From CG2-30-40-21 sp043806395 (GTDB lineage: Bacteria; UBA9089; CG2-30-40-21), in the NCBI GenBank assembly GCA_043806395.1, contig JAZDHC010000310.1, positions 1 through 8,236 of the forward strand: 8,236 bases of DNA, read 5' to 3'. Below the pieces are notes generated by a model, which was not told the origin of the DNA, made no database searches, and worked only from the letters and a program-made list of their open reading frames with translations. The position numbers were made by a program, and so were the translations under genes. Below, in pieces: positions 1 through 5,681 of this stretch (position 1 is its first letter; the number at the start of each line of letters is the position of its first letter).

Positions 1-132
1 TCAACTGTCAACTGTCAACTGTCAACTGTCAACTGTCAACTGTCAACTGTCAACTGTCAACTGTCAACTGTCAACTGTCAACTGTCAACTGTCAACTGTC
101 AACTGTCAACTGTCAACTGTCAACTGTCAACT
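1..132. repeat. Heptanucleotide tandem array (TCAACTG)n, about 19 copies
   Basis: A perfect 7-bp unit, TCAACTG, repeats from the first base: 18 full copies plus 6 bases, ending where G is replaced by T at position 133. The array probably continues outside the window. On the plus strand no frame contains a stop, since every frame cycles through Ser-Thr-Val-Asn-Cys-Gln-Leu. On the minus strand each frame meets TGA every seven codons. The minus strand reads CAGTTGACAGTTGACA, so a consensus -35 hexamer (TTGACA) recurs every 7 bp. It resembles short tandemly repeated sequences seen in some cyanobacteria and uncultured phyla. No function can be assigned. Confidence 0.97.
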
Positions 133-234
133 TACTATACCATATATCTCCTTGTATGTCAATAAAAAATGTGCCCACATTTGTAACCATTTAAACATAA
201 ATACAATAAAATTTCAGACAGGCGAAAATTACTG

Positions 235-263
235 TTGACATATTGCCAAATAAATGATAAAAT
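235..263 (+). promoter_or_regulatory. Sigma70-type promoter of lepA
   Basis: A consensus -35 box TTGACA (235-240) is followed by a 17-bp spacer and a -10 box TAAAAT (258-263, 5 of 6 matches to TATAAT). Transcription would start near 270, giving a leader of about 55 nt before the lepA start codon. Upstream, AAATGTG (167-173) and CACATTT (176-182) form a small inverted repeat that could be an operator or chance. Box quality and spacing make this one of the two clearest promoters in the window. Confidence 0.75.
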
Positions 264-325
264 GCTGATAATAGAGTCGTCATACATGGTGTCTCTACGA
301 ACAATAAAAGGAGTCGTGTTAGAAT

Positions 326-2119
326 TTGCTTGAAAATATTAGAAATTTTTCTATTGTAGCTCATATAGATCATGGGAAATCAACCTTAGCTGACAGGCTA
401 TTAGAGATTACCCATACCATTGAAAAAAATCAGATGAGGGAACAGGTTTTGGATAGTATGGATCTGGAACGGGAAAGGGGCATTACCATCAAGTCACACC
501 CGGTACGGATGAATTACATTGCTAAAGATGGAAAGACATATATCCTGAATCTTATTGATACCCCTGGTCATGTGGATTTTATGTATGAGGTTTCAAGAAG
601 TCTGGCAGCAACCGAGGGGATTATCCTTCTTGTTGATGCATCTCAAGGGGTTGAGGCTCAGACTGTTGCCCATGCGTATGCTGCTATAAATATGAATAAG
701 CTAATCATCCCGGTAATCAATAAGATCGATTTAGCCAGCATTGATCTTGATATGGCAAAAAGGCAGATAAAGGAGATTATTGGGATAGGGGTTGACGATG
801 TTATTCTGGCAAGTGGCAAGGAAGGGACAGGGGTTGAGGATATCTTAGAAGCAATTGTCAAGAGAATTCCGCCACCTACAGGCCAGCAGCATAAGCCATT
901 TCGAGCATTGATCTTTGATTCATGGTTTGATTCTTATCGAGGGATTGTGGTCTATATTCGGGTAGTTGATGGCCAGATAAAATCAGGGGTGGATATCAAG
1001 TTGATGTCCAATAATAAGATTTATACGGTAAAAGAGGTAGGTAGCCTTTGTCTGGGATTACACCCCAGGGATTGTTTGATGACTGGCGAGGTAGGATACC
1101 TGACGGCCAGTATCAAGTCATTGGCAGATACAAAAATAGGCGATACCATTACCACGGTTTACTGTCCGGCAGAAGCACCCCTGCCAGGATATAAAGAGCC
1201 ACAACCAATGGTTTTTTGCAGTTTGTATCCAGGGATAAATTCTTCCTATCAGGAATTGGGGGTAGCTATTCAAAAGTTATCATTAAATGATGCGTCATTT
1301 GTTTATGAAGCAGAGTCATCCTCAGCCTTAGGGTTTGGGTACAGGTGTGGATTTCTTGGATTACTTCATTTAGATATCATCTCTGAGAGGCTGAAAAGGG
1401 AGTATGGATTAGATTTAATCTCTACTGCACCAAGCGTTCCTTATATTATACATAAGAAAAATGGTCAGGTACTCCATGTTGATAATCCTGTTAATTATCC
1501 TGATCAAGGAGAGATAGTTCATGCAGAAGAGCCATATATTAAGGCAATAATTTATATGCCATCTGAATATGTTGGCGGGGTAATGGATCTGGTGCAAAGT
1601 CGAAGGGCTGTTCAAAAAGACTCTCATTATCTTGAGGGAAATAGGGTTATGCTCACCTATGAGATCCCCCTGTCTGAGGTATTGACTGATTTTTATGATA
1701 AGCTTAAGTCTGTTAGCCGTGGATACGCATCCTTTGACTATGAACATATAGGATATAAACCAACAAAGATAACCAAGGTAGATATTATGGTAGCAGGAGA
1801 TATCGTTGATGCCCTTTCATTTCTCACCTATCATGAACGGGCTTATTCCCGTGGAAGGGATCTTGTTATCAAGCTAAAGGAGGTAATCCCAAAACAACAG
1901 TTTGCCATAGCCCTGCAGGCAGCCATCGGGGGAAAAATAATTGCCCGGGAAACAATCCCTGCCTTTAAGAAGGATGTTACGGCTAAGTGCTATGGTGGAG
2001 ATATTACCCGAAAAAGAAAACTGTGGGACAAACAAAAAGAAGGCAAGAAGAAGATGAGACAGATGGGAAGCGTTGATATTCCAAATGAGGCGTTTAAGGC
2101 TATTCTTTCGGTGGAATGA
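326..2119 (+). CDS. lepA: Elongation factor 4 (LepA), ribosome-associated GTPase
   Basis: This is the translational GTPase EF4/LepA, which acts on the 70S ribosome in the cytoplasm and is linked to back-translocation and ribosome biogenesis. The 597-aa product has near-standard length (about 600). Visible G motifs are AHIDHGKST (12-20, P-loop), RERGITIK (49-56, switch I), DTPGH (78-82), NKID (132-135) and a G5 of SGK (163-165), where SAK is more usual. The middle has the EF4/EF-G-like domains (GYRCGFLGLLHLDI near 340-355). The C-terminus carries the LepA-specific signature DITRKRKLWDKQKEGKKKMR followed by NEAF. The start is TTG at 326: an in-frame TAG lies at 320-322, so nothing further upstream is possible. 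A Shine-Dalgarno AAAGGAG (307-313) sits 12 nt away, longer than ideal. It is driven by the promoter at 235-263 and no terminator is seen after the stop. Confidence 0.98.
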   Translation: MLENIRNFSIVAHIDHGKSTLADRLLEITHTIEKNQMREQVLDSMDLERERGITIKSHPVRMNYIAKDGKTYILNLIDTPGHVDFMYEVSRSLAATEGIILLVDASQGVEAQTVAHAYAAINMNKLIIPVINKIDLASIDLDMAKRQIKEIIGIGVDDVILASGKEGTGVEDILEAIVKRIPPPTGQQHKPFRALIFDSWFDSYRGIVVYIRVVDGQIKSGVDIKLMSNNKIYTVKEVGSLCLGLHPRDCLMTGEVGYLTASIKSLADTKIGDTITTVYCPAEAPLPGYKEPQPMVFCSLYPGINSSYQELGVAIQKLSLNDASFVYEAESSSALGFGYRCGFLGLLHLDIISERLKREYGLDLISTAPSVPYIIHKKNGQVLHVDNPVNYPDQGEIVHAEEPYIKAIIYMPSEYVGGVMDLVQSRRAVQKDSHYLEGNRVMLTYEIPLSEVLTDFYDKLKSVSRGYASFDYEHIGYKPTKITKVDIMVAGDIVDALSFLTYHERAYSRGRDLVIKLKEVIPKQQFAIALQAAIGGKIIARETIPAFKKDVTAKCYGGDITRKRKLWDKQKEGKKKMRQMGSVDIPNEAFKAILSVE

Positions 2120-2121
2120 TC

Positions 2122-2149
2122 AGGCTGTAGACTATTAGACTATAGGCTG
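2122..2149 (+). repeat. Short nested direct repeat between lepA and the pilin gene
   Basis: Two adjacent copies of TAGACTAT (2128-2135 and 2136-2143) are flanked on both sides by AGGCTG (2122-2127 and 2144-2149). It lies in the 66-nt spacer between the lepA stop and the pilin start. A weak promoter reading is possible (TAGACT at 2128, TATATA at 2152, 18-bp spacing), but the boxes are poor. It may be another member of the microrepeat population of this genome. Confidence 0.6.
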
Positions 2150-2185
2150 AGTATATATGAGGAAAATACATAAGGGAGGAAAAAC

Positions 2186-2731
2186 ATGTCAATTGTCAAG
2201 AGGTTATCTCAAAAGAATCAAGGGTTCACATTAGTAGAGTTGTTAGTAGTCGTGGTTATCATAGGTATTCTGGCTTTAATAGTTCTGGCAAAGGCACCAT
2301 CCATGATAGATAAAACAAAAGAAGCAAAGACAAAGGATGCCTTGAGGGATCTTAAGGTACAGATAAAGAGGTATTCTGCGGAGAATAGTGGGATTTATCC
2401 CATAGCATTTGATGACATAACAGGAAGACATGCTCAAAATGATCCAAGTCTTGTTTTGTCTGCCTTTATCCCCCATTATATGAATAAAATGCCAAAGACA
2501 CAGTTGCGTGGAGGAATACACAAGGATTCAGCAGAGGTAGCAACTATAACGATTACTGGTGATAGATCGATGGAGTTAACGGATATAGCTGATAAGGGTG
2601 GTTGGATATATTCCCAGGATACAGGTGAGATACGGATAAATTGTAGTTGTGAGGATGTTGACAGCACTCATCAGAAGGATGAGAATAAAAAAGTATACTA
2701 TTATCAATATGGGTATGAAGCAATAGAATGA
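2186..2731 (+). CDS. Type IV pilin / type II secretion pseudopilin-like prepilin
   Basis: A 181-aa prepilin. A short basic leader (1-13, MSIVKRLSQKNQG) is followed by FTLVELLVVVVIIGILALIV (14-33), the class III signal and N-terminal helix. A prepilin peptidase (PilD) would cleave after Gly13 and methylate Phe14; the conserved Glu5 of the mature protein is Glu18. The globular part starts with a helix rich in Lys and Glu (about 40-70) and a Tyr-Pro motif (YPIAFDD), as in GspG/PilA-like subunits, and ends in a beta-rich region with DKGGWIYSQDTGEIRINCSC. The two close cysteines there may form a disulfide. A strong Shine-Dalgarno AAGGGAGGA (2172-2180) lies 5 nt before the ATG. No assembly ATPase, platform protein or peptidase is nearby, so pilus versus type II secretion cannot be decided. 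The next gene is a CheY-like receiver. Confidence 0.9.
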   Translation: MSIVKRLSQKNQGFTLVELLVVVVIIGILALIVLAKAPSMIDKTKEAKTKDALRDLKVQIKRYSAENSGIYPIAFDDITGRHAQNDPSLVLSAFIPHYMNKMPKTQLRGGIHKDSAEVATITITGDRSMELTDIADKGGWIYSQDTGEIRINCSCEDVDSTHQKDENKKVYYYQYGYEAIE

Positions 2732-2758
2732 GTAGGGGCAGACCTATGTGTCTGCCCT
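2732..2758 (+). terminator. Hairpin after the pilin gene, possible terminator and dispersed palindrome
   Basis: GGGCAGAC (2736-2743) and GTCTGCCC (2750-2757) pair perfectly over 8 bp around a CTATGT loop, one to a few bases after the pilin stop. It is followed by TTTC and further pyrimidines, a weak U-tract, so it could end the pilin transcript. The preceding GTAGGG and the hairpin form match the elements at 8124-8151 and 6612-6649, so it may be a mobile or dispersed palindromic repeat doing terminator work. Confidence 0.6.
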
Positions 2759-2801
2759 TTCTATATTCTTCACAACACAAGGATAAAGGAGGAAAACAAG
2801 A

Positions 2802-3179
2802 ATGCCTAAAAAGGTATTAATTGCAGATGATCAAGTTCATATCAGGAAAATTATTGCTGATAAAATTTCCAGGGCAGGGTATATAGTAATTGTCGCTGAA
2901 GATGGACAGGAAGCAGTGGATATGGCTAACGACGAAAAACCTGACCTGATTATTATGGATATTATGATGCCGAGAATGAATGGGATGGAGGCTATTAAAA
3001 TCTTAAAACAGGATCCAGATATGTCAAATATTCCCATACTTGTTCTGACTGCAATGGAATTTGGAGATAATGCAACAGAGCTTGCAAGCATTGGAATAAA
3101 TGACAATGATATCATCACCAAACCATTTTCACCAAAAGAATTGCTTGATAGAATAAATGCACGGATTAATGGGACATAA
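2802..3179 (+). CDS. Stand-alone CheY-like response regulator receiver
   Basis: A single-domain receiver protein of 125 aa with no output domain. All phosphotransfer residues are present: acidic pair Asp9-Asp10, phospho-acceptor Asp53 (in LIIMDIMMPRMNG), Thr83 and Lys107 (in TKPFSPKEL). It should be phosphorylated by a histidine kinase, not seen here, and signal by protein contact. The Shine-Dalgarno AAAGGAGG (2785-2792) stands about 9 nt before the ATG. The next gene on the strand, about 150 bp on, encodes a GAF-HD-GYP protein. Receiver and HD-GYP domains are often fused in RpfG-type regulators, so the receiver may control that enzyme. That partnership is inferred from position, as is any role in pilus or motility control. 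Family assignment is very secure. Confidence 0.96.
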   Translation: MPKKVLIADDQVHIRKIIADKISRAGYIVIVAEDGQEAVDMANDEKPDLIIMDIMMPRMNGMEAIKILKQDPDMSNIPILVLTAMEFGDNATELASIGINDNDIITKPFSPKELLDRINARINGT

Positions 3180-3195
3180 CAGTTCAGAGGAGAGA

Positions 3196-3306
3196 ATTCA
3201 CCACGGAGATACGAAGAGCACAGAAGGAATTTATCCACAGATATTCCTAATAATCTGTGCAATCTGTGTAATCTGTGGATAGATCTTCTCTGAATCTGCG
3301 GTGAAT
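3196..3306. repeat. 111-bp palindromic intergenic repeat
   Basis: The spacer before the HD-GYP gene is bounded by ATTCACC (3196-3202) and its inverse GGTGAAT (3300-3306). Inside, ATCCACAGAT (3233-3242) and ATCTGTGGAT (3271-3280) form a perfect 10-bp inverted pair. The right half holds three tandem 9-mers, AATCTGTG followed by C, T or G (3252-3278). The left half (3202-3221) matches 16 of 20 bases with a segment inside rsmE (5058-5077). Such CACRGAGA and ATCTGTG strings are known as dispersed repeats in many bacterial genomes. The rightmost bases include a GTG in frame with the next gene. Confidence 0.8.
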
Positions 3307-3330
3307 AGTTACAAACAAGGAGACAGAAAA

Positions 3331-4518
3331 ATGGATGAAATAACCAAGCTAAATAAGGAAAATGACGAACTGACGCAGGAAATTTCTCATGCCTATGAAG
3401 AGTTAACATTAATCTATGATGTATCAAGTCGCATAGGATCCATGCTTGATGTAGATAGATTACCAATAGAGGTCATTAATAAGGCAATAGATATCCTTGA
3501 TGTTAAATATGGTTTTTTGTTTCTTTTTGATGAACAACACTCAGGGATGAGTATTAAGGCTGCCAGAGGGTTTTCGCCAGAAATATTAGATAAATTCAAG
3601 GGAGAGTATTTACCAGATAATGGTCTGGCAGGTGTTTGCGTAAGAAAGAGAAAGCCTATTGTCCACGAGATTAAAAGTGAGGACAAGGATATATCAGAGA
3701 TAATTCTTGGCATAAAAAACATCATGTGTGTCCCCATGATTCATAAGGATGAACCCATTGGTGTAATTGTTCTTGGGGATAAGATTTCAGGAGAGCCATT
3801 TTATACACCTGATACAAAATTAGTTTTTACCTTAGCCACCATGACCTCAACAATGATTCAGAATGCAAGACTTTATTCTCAATTACAAGACATGTTTCTG
3901 GCAGCAATAAACTCCCTTTCCTCAGCCATTGATGAAAAAGATACCTATACCTTCGGACACTCCAACAGGGTTACAACCTACGCAGTAGAGATTGGGGAAA
4001 GGATGCATTTGTGTGAAGAAGACTTAGGTATCCTTGAATTGTCAGCAATTTTACATGATGTAGGTAAAATAGGGGTACCTGAGGAGATATTGAAAAAAAC
4101 CGGCAAATTGACAGATGAGGAGTGGGGAAGTATAAAACAACACCCAGACAAAGGGGTACTTATTGTAACACCCATGGTTACCACAGAAGAGGCAAGGGCA
4201 ACCCTTAAAATCCATTTTGTTAACCCAAGTAAAAATATTGAAAAGATTGTTGCCGGAATAAAACATCATCATGAAAGGTTTGATGGCTATGGGTATCCTG
4301 CTGGTATTAATGGCTTAAATATCCCTCTTGTCTCTCGAATAATTGCTGTAGCCGATGCCTATGATGCCATGACATCAAAGAGATCATATCGTGATGCCCT
4401 GCCAGAAAGCATTGCCATTGAAGAGTTAAGAAAGAATGCAGGTGCACAACATGACCCGAAAATTGTGGATATATTTTTACAGATAAGAGAGGAGCAAGGA
4501 CAGAAGGTAATAGGGTAG
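3331..4518 (+). CDS. GAF-HD-GYP domain protein, probable c-di-GMP phosphodiesterase
   Basis: A 395-aa cytoplasmic protein. A short coiled-coil-like N-terminus (1-30) leads into a GAF sensor domain (about 30-180; GLAGVCVRKRKPIV at 98-111, IMCVPMIHKDEPIGVIVLGD at 131-150). The HD-GYP domain follows (about 190-390): GHSNRV (209-214), HDVGK (242-246), His271, HHHERFDGYGYPAG (312-325) and AVADAYDAMTS (339-349). All metal-binding and GYP residues look intact, so hydrolysis of c-di-GMP (or a related cyclic dinucleotide) is expected, with the GAF domain sensing a ligand. The stretch from His271 to the HHE motif looks longer than in typical members. I chose ATG 3331 because AAGGAG (3317-3322) is 8 nt upstream; an in-frame GTG at 3301 would give 405 aa but lies in a palindromic repeat. 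The adjacent receiver gene is the likely regulator. No transmembrane segment is visible. Confidence 0.93.
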   Translation: MDEITKLNKENDELTQEISHAYEELTLIYDVSSRIGSMLDVDRLPIEVINKAIDILDVKYGFLFLFDEQHSGMSIKAARGFSPEILDKFKGEYLPDNGLAGVCVRKRKPIVHEIKSEDKDISEIILGIKNIMCVPMIHKDEPIGVIVLGDKISGEPFYTPDTKLVFTLATMTSTMIQNARLYSQLQDMFLAAINSLSSAIDEKDTYTFGHSNRVTTYAVEIGERMHLCEEDLGILELSAILHDVGKIGVPEEILKKTGKLTDEEWGSIKQHPDKGVLIVTPMVTTEEARATLKIHFVNPSKNIEKIVAGIKHHHERFDGYGYPAGINGLNIPLVSRIIAVADAYDAMTSKRSYRDALPESIAIEELRKNAGAQHDPKIVDIFLQIREEQGQKVIG

Positions 4519-4553
4519 TAAGGTACTCATCCATTACCGATTACCTTACTACC
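4514..4553 (+). terminator. 12-bp perfect hairpin overlapping the HD-GYP stop codon
   Basis: GGTAGTAAGGTA (4514-4525) and TACCTTACTACC (4542-4553) are perfect inverse copies around a 16-nt loop. The left arm contains the TAG stop of the HD-GYP gene. The following bases are alternating CT and not a U-run, so intrinsic termination is uncertain. The hairpin ends 15 nt before the rsmE ATG and may limit ribosome access or read-through. rsmE has only a weak GGTGG (4561-4565) as ribosome binding site. Confidence 0.55.
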
Positions 4554-4568
4554 TCTCTCTGGTGGCAC

Positions 4569-5363
4569 ATGGAACATAACAGATTCTTTATCCCTTCATC
4601 TCAAATTACCCAAACCCAGATCACGATTACTGATATTGATAACCTCCATCATATCAGGGTAATTCGATTAGGGATAAATGATGAAATAGTCGTTCTGGAT
4701 GGAAAGGGTAATGAGTATCGTGCCAGAATAAGCAGCATATCTAAGGAACAGATTGTTGCCTCCATTACCGATCATCTGGTATATCCATCCCTTACCCTGC
4801 AAATAACCATTGTGCAATCCATACCAAAGTTAGATAAGATTAATCTTATTGTTGAAAAATGCACTGAGTTAGGGGTATCCAGAATAGTTCTGGTTGAAAC
4901 TACGCGATCTGTCAAAAAGCAGATAAACCTGCCACGGTTAGAAAGAATAGCCATATCAGCCTGTAGCCAATCAGGAAGGATATTTCTGCCAATAATTGAG
5001 GAAGCACGGTTTTGTGATGCCTTAGCCATGGTCAGGCAAGAGAGAGAGGAAGATTCTCACGCAGAGACGCAGAGAACGCGGAGGGAAGAGGAAACCCCTT
5101 TATCAAATGTTCTCGGACTTATGCTTTGGGAAGAGGAAGATGTTGAAAAAGGAATAAGCAGGGTGTTAAGAGGAAGGCAAGATCTTCAAAGCGTAGTGTT
5201 ATTTGTTGGACCAGAGGGTGGCTTCAGCCATGAAGAGGCAGATGAGGCAACAAGGATGGGTATTATCCCTGTTTCAATAGGAAGTCATATCCTTCGAACA
5301 GAAACAGCTGGTCTTGTAGGATTAACCATTGTTGCCTATGAAATGGGATTATTAGGTGGATAG
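4569..5363 (+). CDS. rsmE: 16S rRNA (uracil(1498)-N3)-methyltransferase RsmE
   Basis: A SPOUT-fold methyltransferase that uses S-adenosylmethionine to methylate N3 of U1498 in 16S rRNA. The N-terminal PUA-like part has NRFFIP (4-9) and HHIRVIRL (27-34). The catalytic domain has KLDKINLIVEKCTELGV (87-103), ACSQSGR (131-137), and the SAM-binding trefoil-knot loops GPEGGFSHEE (214-223) and SIGSHILRTETA (237-248). At 264 aa it is some 15-25 residues longer than usual. The excess is at about 156-178, a very hydrophilic Arg/Glu-rich stretch containing SHAETQRTRREEE, encoded by a dispersed-repeat-like sequence at 5054-5092. It falls where a linker before the beta-strand leading to the knot is expected, so function may be kept. 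The only sensible start is ATG 4569, since NRFFIP must be near the N-terminus. The Shine-Dalgarno is weak and a hairpin lies just upstream. Confidence 0.95.
   Translation: MEHNRFFIPSSQITQTQITITDIDNLHHIRVIRLGINDEIVVLDGKGNEYRARISSISKEQIVASITDHLVYPSLTLQITIVQSIPKLDKINLIVEKCTELGVSRIVLVETTRSVKKQINLPRLERIAISACSQSGRIFLPIIEEARFCDALAMVRQEREEDSHAETQRTRREEETPLSNVLGLMLWEEEDVEKGISRVLRGRQDLQSVVLFVGPEGGFSHEEADEATRMGIIPVSIGSHILRTETAGLVGLTIVAYEMGLLGG
5054..5092 (+). repeat. Dispersed-repeat unit inside rsmE (CACGCAGAGACGCAGAG type)
   Basis: This purine-rich segment reads TTCTCACGCAGAGACG and continues with CAGAGAACGCGGAGGG and AAGAGGAA. Positions 5058-5077 match 3202-3221 in the intergenic palindrome at 16 of 20 bases. 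It keeps the rsmE frame open and encodes SHAETQRTRREEE, a peptide I recognise as the frequent translation of this type of repeat in unrelated bacterial proteins. It coincides with the extra length of RsmE. Insertion is inferred, and the exact ends are uncertain. Confidence 0.7.
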
Positions 5364-5379
5364 GTTAATCGCTGTGTTT

Positions 5380-5413
5380 CCCCTAATTCCCCCTTATCAA
5401 AGGGGGTTAGGGG
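5380..5413 (+). terminator. GC-rich foldback repeat after rsmE, possible terminator
   Basis: CCCCTAA (5380-5386) and CCCCCTT (5389-5395) pair with AAGGGGG (5400-5406) and TTAGGGG (5407-5413): a 14-bp stem with a 2-nt bulge and an ATCA loop, 16 nt after the rsmE stop. TTGTTCTTCTCT follows, a moderately U-rich tail, so it may terminate rsmE. CCCCCTTATCAAAGGGGG is a form I recognise as a dispersed palindromic repeat of many bacterial genomes, so it need not have evolved as a terminator. Confidence 0.65.
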
Positions 5414-5461
5414 GTTGTTCTTCTCTGTGAACTGAGAAATTGCAAAATATCAAAATTTTAC

Positions 5462-5490
5462 TTGCTTTTTTCTGTATTTTATGGTATAGT
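5462..5490 (+). promoter_or_regulatory. Sigma70-type promoter of tRNA-Glu
   Basis: TTGCTT (5462-5467, 4 of 6 to TTGACA), a 17-bp spacer and TATAGT (5485-5490, 5 of 6 to TATAAT) lie just upstream of the tRNA. Transcription would start near 5497, about 9 nt before the mature 5' end, typical of bacterial tRNA genes. An AT-rich tract of A and T runs precedes and overlaps the -35 box. Confidence 0.7.
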
Positions 5491-5505
5491 ATTAATATTA
5501 GATAT

Positions 5506-5580
5506 GTCCCCATTGACTAGGGGTTAGGTCACCACCCTTTCACGGTGGCTGCGGGGGTTCAAATCCCCCTGGGGACGCCA
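5506..5580 (+). tRNA. tRNA-Glu (anticodon UUC)
   Basis: A 75-nt cloverleaf. The acceptor arms GTCCCCA (5506-5512) and TGGGGAC (5570-5576) pair fully. The D arm begins GACT and ends GGTC around an AGGGGTTA loop. The anticodon arm is CCACC-CTTTCAC-GGTGG, with TTC at 5539-5541. The T arm is GGGGG-TTCAAAT-CCCCC. The discriminator is G and the 3' CCA is encoded. It strongly resembles known bacterial tRNA-Glu sequences. It reads GAA and, by wobble, GAG. It has its own promoter just upstream. No clear terminator separates it from the next gene, so read-through into the PorV-like mRNA is possible. Confidence 0.98.
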
Positions 5581-5681
5581 AAGTTTAGAAAATATACACA
5601 GTGTAACGGTATATTCACAAGGTGCAAAACAGTGAATGTATCTGAATGGTTATCACTAATTTTATTAAGGGGGTGCAGGCA

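Noticed and set aside
1..132. CRISPR array or coding repeat
   Set aside because: The 7-bp units are contiguous with no spacers, and no start codon and ribosome binding site open a reading frame, so it is neither a CRISPR array nor a supported repeat protein.
191..373. Minus-strand open frame (60 aa) upstream of lepA
   Set aside because: It overlaps the lepA promoter and start on the opposite strand and has no motif or supporting context.
1415..1747. Minus-strand open frame (110 aa) inside lepA
   Set aside because: It lies wholly opposite conserved LepA sequence and shows no family motifs.
2837..3466. Long minus-strand open frame (209 aa) opposite the receiver gene
   Set aside because: It is antisense to a receiver with every catalytic residue and to the start of the HD-GYP gene, crosses a palindromic repeat, has no recognisable domain and no good ribosome binding site.
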